Assembly (NCBI GenBank): GCA_964471115.1
Contig: CAYYFE010000017.1
Location: 11,403-75,402, forward strand
Origin: SYFT01 sp964471115
Lineage (GTDB): Bacteria; Acidobacteriota; Vicinamibacteria; Vicinamibacterales; SCN-69-37
Length of the DNA: 64,000 nt
Reading direction: 5' to 3'
Below, piece after piece: positions 1 to 8,312 of this stretch. Positions within the stretch are counted from its first letter, which is position 1. Every line of letters begins with the position of its first letter. The notes under the pieces were generated by a model that made no database searches, was not told the origin of the DNA, and saw only the letters and a program-made list of their open reading frames with translations. The position numbers and the translations under genes are program-made.

Positions 1-144
1 TACACGGCCGCGTGGCAGAAGCACACCGACGACCTCGAGGCCTTCTGCGGCCGCTACAACATTGGGTACGTGCGCGCGGATGCCGAGCAGACGGTTGAGG
101 AAATCATCCTCAAGACGTTCCGGCAGGGACGGTTCGTCGCATGA
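1..144 (+). CDS. DUF58 domain protein, C-terminal fragment
   Basis: Open frame entering from the left edge and ending in TGA at 142-144. It encodes the last 47 residues of a protein ending ...YVRADAEQTVEEIILKTF plus a basic tail. The pattern 'aromatic, Cys, short basic stretch, GI-Y-V, Asp, then an amphipathic helix' is what closes DUF58 proteins, and DUF58 genes usually sit directly before BatA-type genes as here. The stop overlaps the next start as ATGA (141-144), so translation is probably coupled. DUF58 proteins lie in MoxR/VWA membrane operons; their biochemical role is not established. The family call rests on a short tail plus context. Confidence 0.75.
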   Translation, partial: YTAAWQKHTDDLEAFCGRYNIGYVRADAEQTVEEIILKTFRQGRFVA

Positions 145-1940
145 GTTTCGGCGCGCTGGCGGGATGGCAGGCGTGGCTCGCCCTTCTGGCGACGGCCGGC
201 CTGTTTTCCTATCTGTTCTACCTGAAGATTCGCGCGCCGCGCGTGGCCGTGCCGTCGCTGCTGCTGTGGCAGCGTGTGCTCGACGAGACGCGCGAGATGA
301 CGCTGTGGGAGCGTATCCGCAAGACGGTGTCGTGGCTGGTCATCACGTTGATTGGCGTGATGCTGGTGCTGGCCGTGTTGCGGCCGGCCTCGGCCGTGAC
401 GGCCACGGCCGGTGGACGCCGGTTGATCATTCTCGACTCGTCGTGGTCGATGGGCGCGGAGACCTCGGGCGGCGAGTCGCGCTGGGATCGCGCGGTGGCC
501 GAGGCGCGCGCGCTGATTCAGTCGTCCGCGGGCGACGAAGTGGCACTGGCGACCACGGCGGATGGACTGGTGGAAGGGCCCACGACTGACGCCGTGCTGC
601 TGGAGGCCGCGCTTGAGCGCCTGGCGCCGGCCGGCGGGGAAACGTCGGACTGGCCCACGCTGGCCAACGTCACCAAGGTGCATTTTCTGACCGACGGCGC
701 GGTGCCGCGTTCGGTGGCCGACCTGGAAGCGCCGGGCACCGACGTGGTGGTGCAGTCGGTGTTTGAACCCGCGCCGAATGTGGCGATTACCGCGTTTGAG
801 GTCCACGAGCCGGGCGACCCCGAGGCGCAGGCCGAGGCGTACCTGGAACTGGCCAACTACGCCGAAGAGGCGCAGCCGGTGCGGCTGGTGGTCACGCGCG
901 GCACCACGTCGATTGCCGACGTGAACGTCGACCTGGCGCCCGGTGAGGCCGTTCGCCAGATGGTGCCGCTGGGCACCACCGGCGACCCGCGCGTCCGCGC
1001 GCGCATCAGTGCTTCGCGGAACGCGCTGGCCGTGGACGATGAAGCGGTGGCGTGGGTCTCTCGCGCCGAGCCGCTGGCCGTCACGGTGGTCAGCGCGGAG
1101 CCGGGCTTCCTCAAGGTGTTGTTCGACCGGCTGCCCGGCATGCGGGTGACCTACATCGCGCCCGGTGTGTACGACCGGCCACGTCAGGGCCCGGAACACG
1201 TGCTGGTGTTCGATCACTGGATTCCGCCCGCCGCACCGTCGATTCCGGCGCTGTATGTCGCGCCCACGGCTGCGGCAGGCACCGAATGGTTCGGCACGCC
1301 GAAGATGGAGTCCAAGCCGGTGTGGGCCACCGCGGAACGCCACGCGGTGCTGCGCGGCGTGGATCCCGCGACCGTGACGGTTGAACGCGCGCAGTCGATG
1401 GAGTCCGACCAGTGGTCACCGGTGGCGCGCTCGGGCACGGGCGTGCCGCTCGTCAGCGTGCGCGAGACCGACGAGAGCCGCGGCGTGATGCTGGGCTTCG
1501 GTCTGCTCGAAGCGGAGTCCAACGTGGCGCTGCAGCCGGCGTTCCCGGTGTTGTTCGTGAACGCCATCGAGTGGCTTGCGCGCCCGACGCTGGCGGCGCA
1601 GTTGCGTCCGGGTGTGGTGCCCATCGAGGCTGCGCTCACACGCGTGATGTCCGCCGGCGGCGAGAACCTGCCGGTCACGCGGTTTGGTGACGCGCGCCTG
1701 GTGCGCTTCCCGGCGCCCGGCCTGTATCTGGCGGAAGGCGGCGGCATGCGCACGACCTTCGCGGTGAACGTGGGCGACCCGCTGGTCTCCAACGTGCGCC
1801 AGACGTCGCTGACCGACGCGCAACTGAACGCCGGCGCCGCCGCCCGCGCCGAACGTCCCTGGTGGCCGGTCATCGTCGGCCTCGCATTTTTTCTGGTCCT
1901 GCTCGAGTGGTGGACCTGGCATCGGAGGATCACGGTGTGA
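141..1940 (+). CDS. BatA-type VWA-domain membrane protein
   Basis: 599 residues. Two hydrophobic segments near the N-terminus (about 10-28 and 62-81) form the double membrane anchor typical of the BatA N-terminal domain (TIGR02226), followed by a von Willebrand A domain beginning LIILDSSWSMG with the metal-binding D99-x-S101-x-S103 intact. A last membrane segment lies at about 574-591. The ATG at 141 overlaps the upstream DUF58 stop by 4 bp. In the Bat (Bacteroides aerotolerance)/MoxR operons these proteins are periplasm-facing and are thought to act in envelope stress or protein maturation; the exact function is unknown. Its stop overlaps the next start (GTGA), so the five-gene run is one operon. 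Confidence 0.85.
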   Translation: MSFGALAGWQAWLALLATAGLFSYLFYLKIRAPRVAVPSLLLWQRVLDETREMTLWERIRKTVSWLVITLIGVMLVLAVLRPASAVTATAGGRRLIILDSSWSMGAETSGGESRWDRAVAEARALIQSSAGDEVALATTADGLVEGPTTDAVLLEAALERLAPAGGETSDWPTLANVTKVHFLTDGAVPRSVADLEAPGTDVVVQSVFEPAPNVAITAFEVHEPGDPEAQAEAYLELANYAEEAQPVRLVVTRGTTSIADVNVDLAPGEAVRQMVPLGTTGDPRVRARISASRNALAVDDEAVAWVSRAEPLAVTVVSAEPGFLKVLFDRLPGMRVTYIAPGVYDRPRQGPEHVLVFDHWIPPAAPSIPALYVAPTAAAGTEWFGTPKMESKPVWATAERHAVLRGVDPATVTVERAQSMESDQWSPVARSGTGVPLVSVRETDESRGVMLGFGLLEAESNVALQPAFPVLFVNAIEWLARPTLAAQLRPGVVPIEAALTRVMSAGGENLPVTRFGDARLVRFPAPGLYLAEGGGMRTTFAVNVGDPLVSNVRQTSLTDAQLNAGAAARAERPWWPVIVGLAFFLVLLEWWTWHRRITV

Positions 1941-4483
1941 CCTGGACGATGCCGAGCGCGTTGTGGTTGTTGGCCTTGGTCCCCCTGGTGTGGGTGGCCA
2001 GCCGCTTCTCGCGCACGAACTTCAACAAACGCCAGCACCTGGTGCAGCAGATCGTGCGGTCGCTGGTGCTGACGGCGTTGGCGTTGGCGCTGGCGCGCCC
2101 GATCCTGGAGGTCGGGTCGTCGAACCTGTCGGTCGTGTATCTGGTGGACACGTCCTACAGCGTGTCGTCGCAGGGGGTGGGCGAGGCCGCCACCCGCATC
2201 GCGGCGCTCAATGAGGAACTGCGCCCCAACCACTCGCGCATCGTCGCCTTTGCCGGCAGCGCGAGGGTGGTGGAGAGCGACGCAGCGCTGCGCGCCCTGG
2301 TCGACGCCGAGGCGGCGCCGGCGGCCACGTTCGATCGCACCGTGTCCGACCTGGAGATGGGGCTGGCGGCGGCGCGCGCGGAACTGGCGCCCGGCCATGT
2401 GCCGCGCATCGTGTTGTTCACTGACGCTCGGCCGACCCGCGGTGATGTGACGGCGGCGGTCACGCAACTGGCGGCGGCCGGCGTGCCTGTGCACGTGTAT
2501 CCGATGGCGCCGCGCGACCTGGGCGACGTGTGGGTGGAAGCCATGCGCCTGCCGCTGCGGCTGGCGCCGGGCGGGCTGGTCACCGTCACGGTGGACGTCG
2601 GCAGCCAGAAGGCCGTCAACGCGTCCGTGGAACTCAAGGCCGATGGCCGCTCACTGGCGAAGCAGCCTGTGGCGCTGACGGCCGGCACGACGGCCGTGCC
2701 CGTCGAGGTGTCGCTCGACGAGGCCGGCGCCACGACGTTTGAGGCGACCGTCACCGCGGCCGGGGACCCCCTGGCCGAGAACAACACGCTGCAGCAGGCG
2801 GCCTGGGTGGCGGCGCGGCCGAAAGTGCTGTACGTCGAAGGCACGATCGCGTCGGCGAAGTACCTGCAGTCGGCGCTCGAGCAGTCGGGTTTTGATGTCG
2901 ATGCGCGCGGGGCCGCGGGCCTGCCGGCGACGGCGTCGGACCTGGCGCCGTTTGATGTCGTCATCCTCAGCGACCTCGCCAAGTCGGTGTTGCCCGACGA
3001 GAAGGTCGCGGTGCTGGCCAACTGGGTCGAGGAGACCGGCGGCGGCCTGCTGGTCACCGGCGGCGAGGCGGTCTTCGGTGAAAACGGCTATCGCGAGTCG
3101 CCGCTCGAGCGGCTGTTGCCCGTGACGTTCGAACGCAAGGACGAGCCGGAAATCGCGCTCATCATGGTGCTCGACAAGTCGTGGAGCATGGCCGGCACGA
3201 ACATCGAGATGCTGCGCATCTCGGCGCAGGCGGCCGTGGATGTGATGAAAGACGAGCACACCCTCGGCATCGTCACCTTCAACGACAGCCTGGACTGGAC
3301 GCTGACGCCGCGGCAGGTGGGACCGAACCGCGAACTGATCAAGAAGACCATCGCGGGCATCGAGCCGAGCGGGCATACGTTGATCTTCCCGGCGGTGGAG
3401 CAGGCGTACATCGCGCAGCAGAAACTCAAGGCGCGTGCCAAACACGTGCTGCTGCTCTCGGACGGCCGGTCGTATCCGGATGACTACGAAACGCTCATCA
3501 ACAAGATGACCGCGGAGAAGATCACCGTGTCGTCGGTGGCGATGGGCGCGGCGGCCGACCGCGAATTGCTCAACAACATTGCCAAGTGGGGCAAGGGCCG
3601 GTTCTACGCGTCGGACGACCCGAAGGACGTGCCGCAGATTTTCGTCAAGGAAGCCAAGGAAGTCATGTCGCCCGGCTTCGACGAAGAACCGCTCAAGCCC
3701 GTCGTGGAACACGTCGGCTTCCTTGAAGGCATCGACTTCACGCGCGCGCCTGCGCTGCGCGGCCGCACGGCCACCGTGCTCAAGGACACGGCCCTCGAGC
3801 TGTTGCGGACCGAAGACGAAGATCCGCTGCTGGCCTACTGGCCGATTGGGTCGGGCCGGGCGGCGGTGTTTGCGTCGGACGTGAAGGACCGCTGGGCGGC
3901 CGACTGGATCCGGTGGCGCGGCTACGGGCCGTTCTTCTCCGCGGTCGTGCGCGAACTGGCCGGGCAGCGGCTGCTGCCGTGGACGCTCGACATGGAAGTG
4001 GGACCCGCGCGCGGCACTTCACGGCAGGTCACGCTGACGCTCGAGTCGCGCGATGAACAGGGCAAGCCGCGCAACCTGTTGCGGCCCAGCGTGCGCGTGC
4101 GCGCCGGTGAGCTGGAGCGCACATTGGTGGCGCGTCAAATCGCGCCGGGCCGGTACGAGGCGCGGCTGACCACCGATGCGGCCGTGCCCGTCGAAGCCGA
4201 GCTGGTAGACGCGTCACTGCCGGAAGGCGCGGGTCTGTCGCGCCGGTTCGTTCCCGACCCGGGCGCCGAGTATCGCTTCCGCCAGCCCGACACGTCGCTG
4301 CTGGCCTCCATCGCGGCTTCCACGCAAGGCTCGGTCACCCCCGAGGCGTCGTCTCTCGATCGCGAATCGGGCGACTCGCGCGCCTCGCGCCTCGCGCTCT
4401 GGCCGTGGCTGGTCCTCTTTGCCGCGTTCGCCTGGGCGCTGGACCTGCTGCTGCGCCGCATCCGCATCTTCGAGGCCGCCTGA
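1937..4483 (+). CDS. Large VWA-domain membrane protein with GATase1-like region
   Basis: 848 residues from GTG 1937, chosen because GGAGG lies about 8 nt upstream and the GTGA overlap with the previous stop (1938-1940) matches the rest of the operon; a longer frame opens at 1862 but runs inside the upstream gene. Two membrane segments (about 9-22 and 43-57) precede a first VWA-like segment with D71-x-S73-x-S75. A region around residues 345-375 (DVVILSDL...GGGLLVTGG) resembles the glutamine-amidotransferase-like fold found in this family. A second VWA domain starts IALIMVLDKSWSM with D413/S415/S417. A C-terminal membrane helix ends the protein. Probably a membrane partner of the BatA protein; two intact MIDAS motifs in one chain is notable. 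Substrate unknown. Confidence 0.8.
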   Translation: MTWTMPSALWLLALVPLVWVASRFSRTNFNKRQHLVQQIVRSLVLTALALALARPILEVGSSNLSVVYLVDTSYSVSSQGVGEAATRIAALNEELRPNHSRIVAFAGSARVVESDAALRALVDAEAAPAATFDRTVSDLEMGLAAARAELAPGHVPRIVLFTDARPTRGDVTAAVTQLAAAGVPVHVYPMAPRDLGDVWVEAMRLPLRLAPGGLVTVTVDVGSQKAVNASVELKADGRSLAKQPVALTAGTTAVPVEVSLDEAGATTFEATVTAAGDPLAENNTLQQAAWVAARPKVLYVEGTIASAKYLQSALEQSGFDVDARGAAGLPATASDLAPFDVVILSDLAKSVLPDEKVAVLANWVEETGGGLLVTGGEAVFGENGYRESPLERLLPVTFERKDEPEIALIMVLDKSWSMAGTNIEMLRISAQAAVDVMKDEHTLGIVTFNDSLDWTLTPRQVGPNRELIKKTIAGIEPSGHTLIFPAVEQAYIAQQKLKARAKHVLLLSDGRSYPDDYETLINKMTAEKITVSSVAMGAAADRELLNNIAKWGKGRFYASDDPKDVPQIFVKEAKEVMSPGFDEEPLKPVVEHVGFLEGIDFTRAPALRGRTATVLKDTALELLRTEDEDPLLAYWPIGSGRAAVFASDVKDRWAADWIRWRGYGPFFSAVVRELAGQRLLPWTLDMEVGPARGTSRQVTLTLESRDEQGKPRNLLRPSVRVRAGELERTLVARQIAPGRYEARLTTDAAVPVEAELVDASLPEGAGLSRRFVPDPGAEYRFRQPDTSLLASIAASTQGSVTPEASSLDRESGDSRASRLALWPWLVLFAAFAWALDLLLRRIRIFEAA

Positions 4484-4488
4484 CGATC

Positions 4489-4526
4489 AAATGAGGAAGT
4501 GAGGAAATGGGGACATGAGGAAATGG
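4489..4526 (+). repeat. Octamer tandem array (ARRTGRGG), 4.75 copies
   Basis: Units AAATGAGG, AAGTGAGG, AAATGGGG, ACATGAGG and a partial AAATGG follow one another exactly every 8 bp. The ATG of the next gene (4515) lies inside the fourth unit, so the first codons of the TPR protein are repeat-derived. The same unit recurs at 63143-63182 at another gene start. Confidence 0.9.
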
Positions 4527-5543
4527 CGACGCGCGGCGGTGATTTCGCTCGCGGCGTGCCTCGCAGCTTCCTTCAGTCCTCAGCGCCGCTGGCAGGTGGA
4601 ACCCGATGCGGCTGACATTGAGCGCTGGGTTTCCGGCGCGTGGTCGGCCGACGCCGTTCCCATCTACAACGCGCGCGACTTCTCGCGCATCGCCGACTCG
4701 CTGACAACCGACGCGGAACGTTGGTCTCGCGCCGGCGGGCCCGAGGCCGAGCCGCGGCGGCGGCAACAGGCGGCCGTGTATGTGCTTGACCTGGTGTTGT
4801 CGCAGGGGAACGCGCAGCGGGCGGAGTACGGATCGCCACTGTCGGGCCTGTTCGAGTGGGCGCACGGCATGGTGGCCGCCGGCGCGCCGTCGGACGCCGA
4901 GCGCCTCTGGACCCTGGCCGCGCTTGCGTGGCATCAGCGACGAGGCGTGGGTATCGGGCGGTGGGAGATCGCCGGCCGGACCCGTTTTCCTGATGAGGCT
5001 CGGTTCGTCCTGGCCCGCGCCCTGACCGAGGAGCAGGCGCTGTGGCCGCAGGCGCGGGACCTGGGCGCGTTCACGCCTGACCCGGCGGCGTGGGCGCGCC
5101 TGCTGGCGCGGTATCGCGAAGCGGCGGAGGTGCCGGCGGTCGCCGCGGAGGCGCGGTTTCGCGTGGGCCTGCTGGAGTTGCGCCGTGGTCGTCCTGCCGC
5201 CGCGCTTGACCTCTTCCGCGCCACGGGTGAGCCGTCCGAACCGTGGCTCAGGTACCTGCGGCATCTCTTCGAGGGGCAGGCCCAGGAGGCTGCTGGTGAC
5301 ATCGGCGCCGCCGAGCGCGCGTATCGCGCGGCGTTTGAAGTGTTTCCACTCGCGCAGTCCGCCACGCTGGGGTGGGCTGCCGCACTGAGGCGCACCGGGC
5401 AGCCGGAGGCGGCGGCCACGGTCACCACGCGTCTGTTGGCGCAGGATCCACCCGTGCGCGATCCCTGGCAGGAATACCTGGCGTCCGAGTGGCGGCACCT
5501 TGACGGGTGGCTGCAGGACCTGCGGGCGATGGTGCGGCGATGA
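4515..5543 (+). CDS. Secreted TPR-like protein of the Bat-like operon
   Basis: 342 residues. Basic start MRKWRR followed by a hydrophobic stretch (about 8-20) looks like a signal peptide or anchor. The body is alanine/arginine-rich helix-turn-helix sequence with repeated pairs such as ARYREAAEVPAVAAEARFRV and GDIGAAERAYRAAFEVFP, consistent with tetratricopeptide repeats near the C-terminus. TPR proteins (BatE-like) commonly accompany BatA/BatB, where they act as scaffolds; that role is inferred from context. The start codon sits in an octamer array unit; GAGG and GGGG in neighbouring units could serve as ribosome binding sites. The stop overlaps the next ATG (ATGA, 5540-5543). Confidence 0.7.
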   Translation: MRKWRRAAVISLAACLAASFSPQRRWQVEPDAADIERWVSGAWSADAVPIYNARDFSRIADSLTTDAERWSRAGGPEAEPRRRQQAAVYVLDLVLSQGNAQRAEYGSPLSGLFEWAHGMVAAGAPSDAERLWTLAALAWHQRRGVGIGRWEIAGRTRFPDEARFVLARALTEEQALWPQARDLGAFTPDPAAWARLLARYREAAEVPAVAAEARFRVGLLELRRGRPAAALDLFRATGEPSEPWLRYLRHLFEGQAQEAAGDIGAAERAYRAAFEVFPLAQSATLGWAAALRRTGQPEAAATVTTRLLAQDPPVRDPWQEYLASEWRHLDGWLQDLRAMVRR

Positions 5544-6406
5544 CGTGGCTGTGGGCAGGCCTGCTCGCGGCGGCTGCCACAGGGCAACAGCCGGTCTTTC
5601 GAGCGGTGTCCGAGGTCGTGTTGCTCCCGGTGGCGGTCACCGCCGATGGCCGGCCTGTGCGCGACCTTGCCGCCGGCGACTTCGAGGTGTTCGACAACGG
5701 TGTGCGCCAGCAGATCACGGCCGCGTCGCTCGAGGCACTGGCGCTGGATGTGACGCTGGTGGCCGACCTGAGCGGCAGCATCGACGAGGCTGCGCGTGCG
5801 GCCGCGACGATGGACATCGAGACGATCTCGGCGTCCCTCAACGCCGACGATCGCGTGCGCGTGATCGGGTTCGGCGAACGCGTCGCGGATCTCAGCGGCT
5901 GGCGCCCGGGCGGTCAGCCGCTGACGCTGCGCCCGGTGCCGGGCGGCGCGGGCACGTCGCTCTACGATGCGATGGCCGCGGCGTTGCTGGCGCCTGCCGG
6001 CGACGGGCGGCCGCACCTGGTCGTCGTGTTCACCGATGGCCGCGACACCACGAGCCTGCTCGACCGCGCCGCAGTCGACCTGATGGCCGGGCAGATTCTG
6101 GCGACGGTCCATGTGGTGTTGACCCGCTCGCCTGGCCCGTACCTGCTGGGTACGACGCCCTGGTCAGGGCAGCCGGACGTGCGCCAGCTGCGCGCACTCA
6201 CCGCGCGCACGGGCGGCGACGTCCTCGAGTTGCGCTCCGGCGACCAGCGGGCCACCGCCTTCCGCGCGATTCTCGAGGCCTATCGGACGATGTACTTACT
6301 GCGGTACACGCCCACCGGCGTCGACCCTGGCGGCTGGCACAAGATCGACGTCCGCGTACCCGGACGCAGACACCAGGTCAGGCACAGGGACGGGTGGGGG
6401 AGGTAG
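5540..6406 (+). CDS. VWFA-related protein (Acidobacteria type, TIGR03436-like)
   Basis: 288 residues from ATG 5540, which overlaps the previous stop by 4 bp. A signal-like segment (about 3-14) is followed by VVLLPVAVTADGRPVRDL then a D-F-x-V-x-D-N-G segment, the lead-in that characterises the VWFA-related family first defined in Acidobacteria. The VWA fold follows: VTLVADLSGSIDEAA carries D-x-S-x-S, and a later VVVFTDGRDTTS segment supplies the usual Asp/Thr region. No C-terminal membrane helix is seen, so it is likely secreted or periplasmic, in line with the membrane-anchored VWA proteins encoded upstream. Last gene of the operon; an inverted repeat array follows. Function unknown. Confidence 0.85.
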   Translation: MTWLWAGLLAAAATGQQPVFRAVSEVVLLPVAVTADGRPVRDLAAGDFEVFDNGVRQQITAASLEALALDVTLVADLSGSIDEAARAAATMDIETISASLNADDRVRVIGFGERVADLSGWRPGGQPLTLRPVPGGAGTSLYDAMAAALLAPAGDGRPHLVVVFTDGRDTTSLLDRAAVDLMAGQILATVHVVLTRSPGPYLLGTTPWSGQPDVRQLRALTARTGGDVLELRSGDQRATAFRAILEAYRTMYLLRYTPTGVDPGGWHKIDVRVPGRRHQVRHRDGWGR

Positions 6407-6409
6407 GGC

Positions 6410-6486
6410 AGAGACAGAGACAGGGAAAATTTACTAGGTATCAGGTATCAGGGAGTTCATTGTGCCCTGTGCCCTGTTACCTGAGC
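6410..6486. repeat. CAGGG-family inverted repeat between convergent genes
   Basis: Degenerate heptamers such as CAGAGA, ACAGGGA, TATCAGG on the left face TGCCCTG, TGCCCTG, TTACCTG, AGCCCT on the right around the loop AGTTCATTG. The element fills the gap between the VWFA-related gene and lipA and contains the lipA stop codon (complement of TTA at 6477-6479). Probably acts as a two-way terminator (inference). Confidence 0.75.
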
Positions 6487-7403
6487 CCTTCCTCAAACGT
6501 CTTCGTCTGTTCGTGCGCGTGGTAGCTGGAGCGGACGAGGGGGCCGGATTCGACGTGGCCGAAGCCGAGGTCGAGGGCGATGCGTTTGAACTCGCGGAAC
6601 TCGTCGGGCGTGTAGTAGCGGTCCATCGGGATGTGCGCGAGTGACGGGCGCAGGTACTGGCCGATCGTCAGGATCTGGCAGTCGACCTGGCGCAGGTCCT
6701 TGAGCACCTCGACCACTTCCTCAGGTGTTTCGCCCAGGCCCACCATGAGGCCGGTCTTGGTGGGGATTGTTGGCGCCCAGCGGCGCGCGCGGTCGAGCAG
6801 TTCGAGCGCGCGCTCGTACTTGCCGCCGGGGCGGGCCACCCGGTAAAGGCGCGGCACGGTTTCGGTGTTGTGGTTGAGGACGTTGGGTTGCGCGTCCAGC
6901 ACGGTGCGCAGCGGCGCCTCGAGTCCCTGGAAATCCGGAATCAGGACTTCGACCCGGCACTGCGGACGCTTCGCGTGAATCGAGCGAATCGTGTCGGCGA
7001 AGTGTCCGGCGCCGTAGTCGGGCAGGTCGTCGCGATCGACCGAGGTGACCACCACGTATTCCAGCGCCATCGCCTCGACCGCGGCCGCCAGCTTACCGGG
7101 TTCGTTTGGATCAAGCGGCAGCGGCGTGCCGTGGTTGACGTTGCAGTAGGTACACGCGCGGGTGCACGTGTCGCCCATGATCATGAACGTCGCGGTGCCG
7201 TGGTGCCAGCATTCGCCGATGTTGGGGCAGTGCGCTTCCTCACACACCGTGTGCAGGCCCTGCTCGCGCATCAGGCCCTTGAGCCGGACGTAGTTCTCCG
7301 ACCCCGGCGCGCGCACCTTCAGCCACTCGGGCTTCGGGTCGCGTGACAGCGGCGTCTTGCGCTTATGCCGCCCGCGAATGAGTTGAACGTCGAATGTTGC
7401 CAT
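6477..7403 (-). CDS. lipA: Lipoyl synthase
   Basis: 308 residues, usual family length. LipA is a radical-SAM enzyme that inserts two sulfurs into octanoyl groups on the E2 and GcvH lipoyl domains. Both iron-sulfur motifs are visible: the auxiliary-cluster motif C54-x4-C59-x5-C65 (CEEAHCPNIGEC) and the radical-SAM motif C80-x3-C84-x2-C87 (CTRACTYC). The C-terminal serine that closes the auxiliary cluster is in GPLVRSSYHAHE. lipB is not adjacent. The start ATG (7401-7403) is divergent from the UPF0173 gene across a heptamer array; the stop codon lies inside the CAGGG element. Confidence 0.97.
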   Translation of the reverse strand: MATFDVQLIRGRHKRKTPLSRDPKPEWLKVRAPGSENYVRLKGLMREQGLHTVCEEAHCPNIGECWHHGTATFMIMGDTCTRACTYCNVNHGTPLPLDPNEPGKLAAAVEAMALEYVVVTSVDRDDLPDYGAGHFADTIRSIHAKRPQCRVEVLIPDFQGLEAPLRTVLDAQPNVLNHNTETVPRLYRVARPGGKYERALELLDRARRWAPTIPTKTGLMVGLGETPEEVVEVLKDLRQVDCQILTIGQYLRPSLAHIPMDRYYTPDEFREFKRIALDLGFGHVESGPLVRSSYHAHEQTKTFEEGLR

Positions 7404-7412
7404 GTCTGTGAT

Positions 7413-7435
7413 CGCGGCCCGCAGACCGGGCCGCG
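7413..7435. repeat. CGCGGCCC hairpin beside a tandem array
   Basis: Perfect 8-bp stem CGCGGCCC / GGGCCGCG with a 7-nt loop just upstream of lipA. A closely similar hairpin (35161-35183) also directly joins a tandem array, so the two may be one dispersed element. It would form near the 5' end of any lipA message started further upstream. Confidence 0.7.
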
Positions 7436-7460
7436 CTACGCGCTACCGCACTCCCCGTCC

Positions 7461-7500
7461 GCACTCCGCACTCCGCACTCCGCACTCCGCACTCCGCACT
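7461..7500. repeat. Heptamer array GCACTCC, 5.7 copies
   Basis: Five perfect GCACTCC units and a partial GCACT, preceded by a decayed copy (7448-7460). It fills the divergent gap between lipA and the UPF0173 gene, immediately 5' of a -10 hexamer. Same unit as the hairpin array at 8227-8306. Confidence 0.95.
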
Positions 7501-7506
7501 GATCAG

Positions 7507-7512
7507 TATACT
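7507..7512 (+). promoter_or_regulatory. -10 hexamer TATACT, 6 nt before the start codon
   Basis: TATACT ends 6 nt before ATG 7519, so transcription would begin at or next to the A of the start codon and the message would be leaderless. No ribosome binding site precedes the ATG. No clear -35; that region is heptamer repeat. Confidence 0.5.
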
Positions 7513-7518
7513 GGCCCC

Positions 7519-8226
7519 ATGGCGACCCTCTCCATTACCTGGCTTGGACACTCGGCATTCCTGCTGGTGACGCCGGCGGGAACACGGATCCTGCTGGACC
7601 CGTGGCTGGGCAACCCGTCATGTCCCGACGAGTGGGCGAAGCCCGAATCGGTCCTGCCTCTCGACCTGATCCTGCTGTCCCACGGGCACGGCGATCACCT
7701 GGGTGACACCCTGCAGGTGGCGCGTCAGGCGAAGGCGCCGGTGGTGTGTCTCTATGAAACGGGGCAGTACCTGACGCAGAAGGGGCTGAAGGACGTCCGC
7801 GACATGGGCATCGGCGGCACGCAGGAGGTGGCCGGCGTGCGGGTGACCATGACCAATGCGGTGCATTCGGGATCGTTCACCGAGGACGGCCGCATCACGT
7901 ATCTGGGGGGCGCGGCCGGGTTCGTGCTGCGACAGCCGAGCCTGCCGACCATCTACTACGCCGGTGACACGGCGCTGTTCGGCGACATGAAGCTCATCGC
8001 CGAACTCTACAAGCCCGAGATTGCGTTCCTGCCCATCGGCGATCACTACACGATGGGGCCCGACACCGCGGCGATTGCCGCGAAGTGGCTCGGCGCCCGA
8101 CAGGTCGTGCCGATGCACTGGGGCACATTCCCACTGCTGACCGGCACACCTGCGGCGCTCAAGCACCACCTGGTGGGCACGAACATCGACGTGTTGGAAC
8201 TGGAGCCGGGGGAGACTGCGCAGTAG
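7519..8226 (+). CDS. UPF0173 metal-dependent hydrolase (metallo-beta-lactamase fold)
   Basis: 235 residues. Begins MATLSITWLGHSAFLL, the signature opening of the UPF0173/UlaG-like family, and carries the metal motif H55-x-H57-x-D59-H60 (SHGHGDH) with later histidines (AVHSGS, GDHYTMGP, PMHWGTFP) completing a dinuclear site. A longer frame opens at 7402 but would start inside lipA and translate the heptamer array, so ATG 7519, with its close -10 hexamer, is preferred. Cytosolic; physiological substrate unknown. The stop TAG is followed at once by a heptamer hairpin shared with the convergent BNR gene. Confidence 0.9.
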   Translation: MATLSITWLGHSAFLLVTPAGTRILLDPWLGNPSCPDEWAKPESVLPLDLILLSHGHGDHLGDTLQVARQAKAPVVCLYETGQYLTQKGLKDVRDMGIGGTQEVAGVRVTMTNAVHSGSFTEDGRITYLGGAAGFVLRQPSLPTIYYAGDTALFGDMKLIAELYKPEIAFLPIGDHYTMGPDTAAIAAKWLGARQVVPMHWGTFPLLTGTPAALKHHLVGTNIDVLELEPGETAQ

Positions 8227-8306
8227 TGCGGAGTGCGGAGTGCGGAGTGCGGAGTGCGAAGTGCGGAGCGCCCGCACTGGGCACTCCGCACTCCGCACTC
8301 CGCACT
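8227..8306. repeat. Heptamer hairpin array TGCGGAG...GCACTCC
   Basis: Left arm: TGCGGAG x4, TGCGAAG, TGCGGAG (8227-8268). Loop CGCCCGCACTGG. Right arm: GCACTCC x3 plus GCACT (8281-8306), complementary to the left arm. It starts one base after the UPF0173 stop and ends 6 bp before the stop of the convergent BNR gene, so both transcripts would run into a stem of more than 20 bp. Likely bidirectional terminator (inference). Confidence 0.9.
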
Positions 8307-8312
8307 GATCGC

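Noticed and set aside
54..1343. Long minus-strand open frame (429 codons) opposite the BatA-type gene
   Set aside because: It lies wholly opposite a gene with clear VWA motifs, has the Arg/His/Gly-rich composition expected of an antisense frame in GC-rich DNA, and shows no known motif.
7402..7518. Upstream extension of the UPF0173 hydrolase
   Set aside because: It would start within the divergent lipA start codon and translate GCACTCC repeats; the family begins at MATLSITWLGHS.
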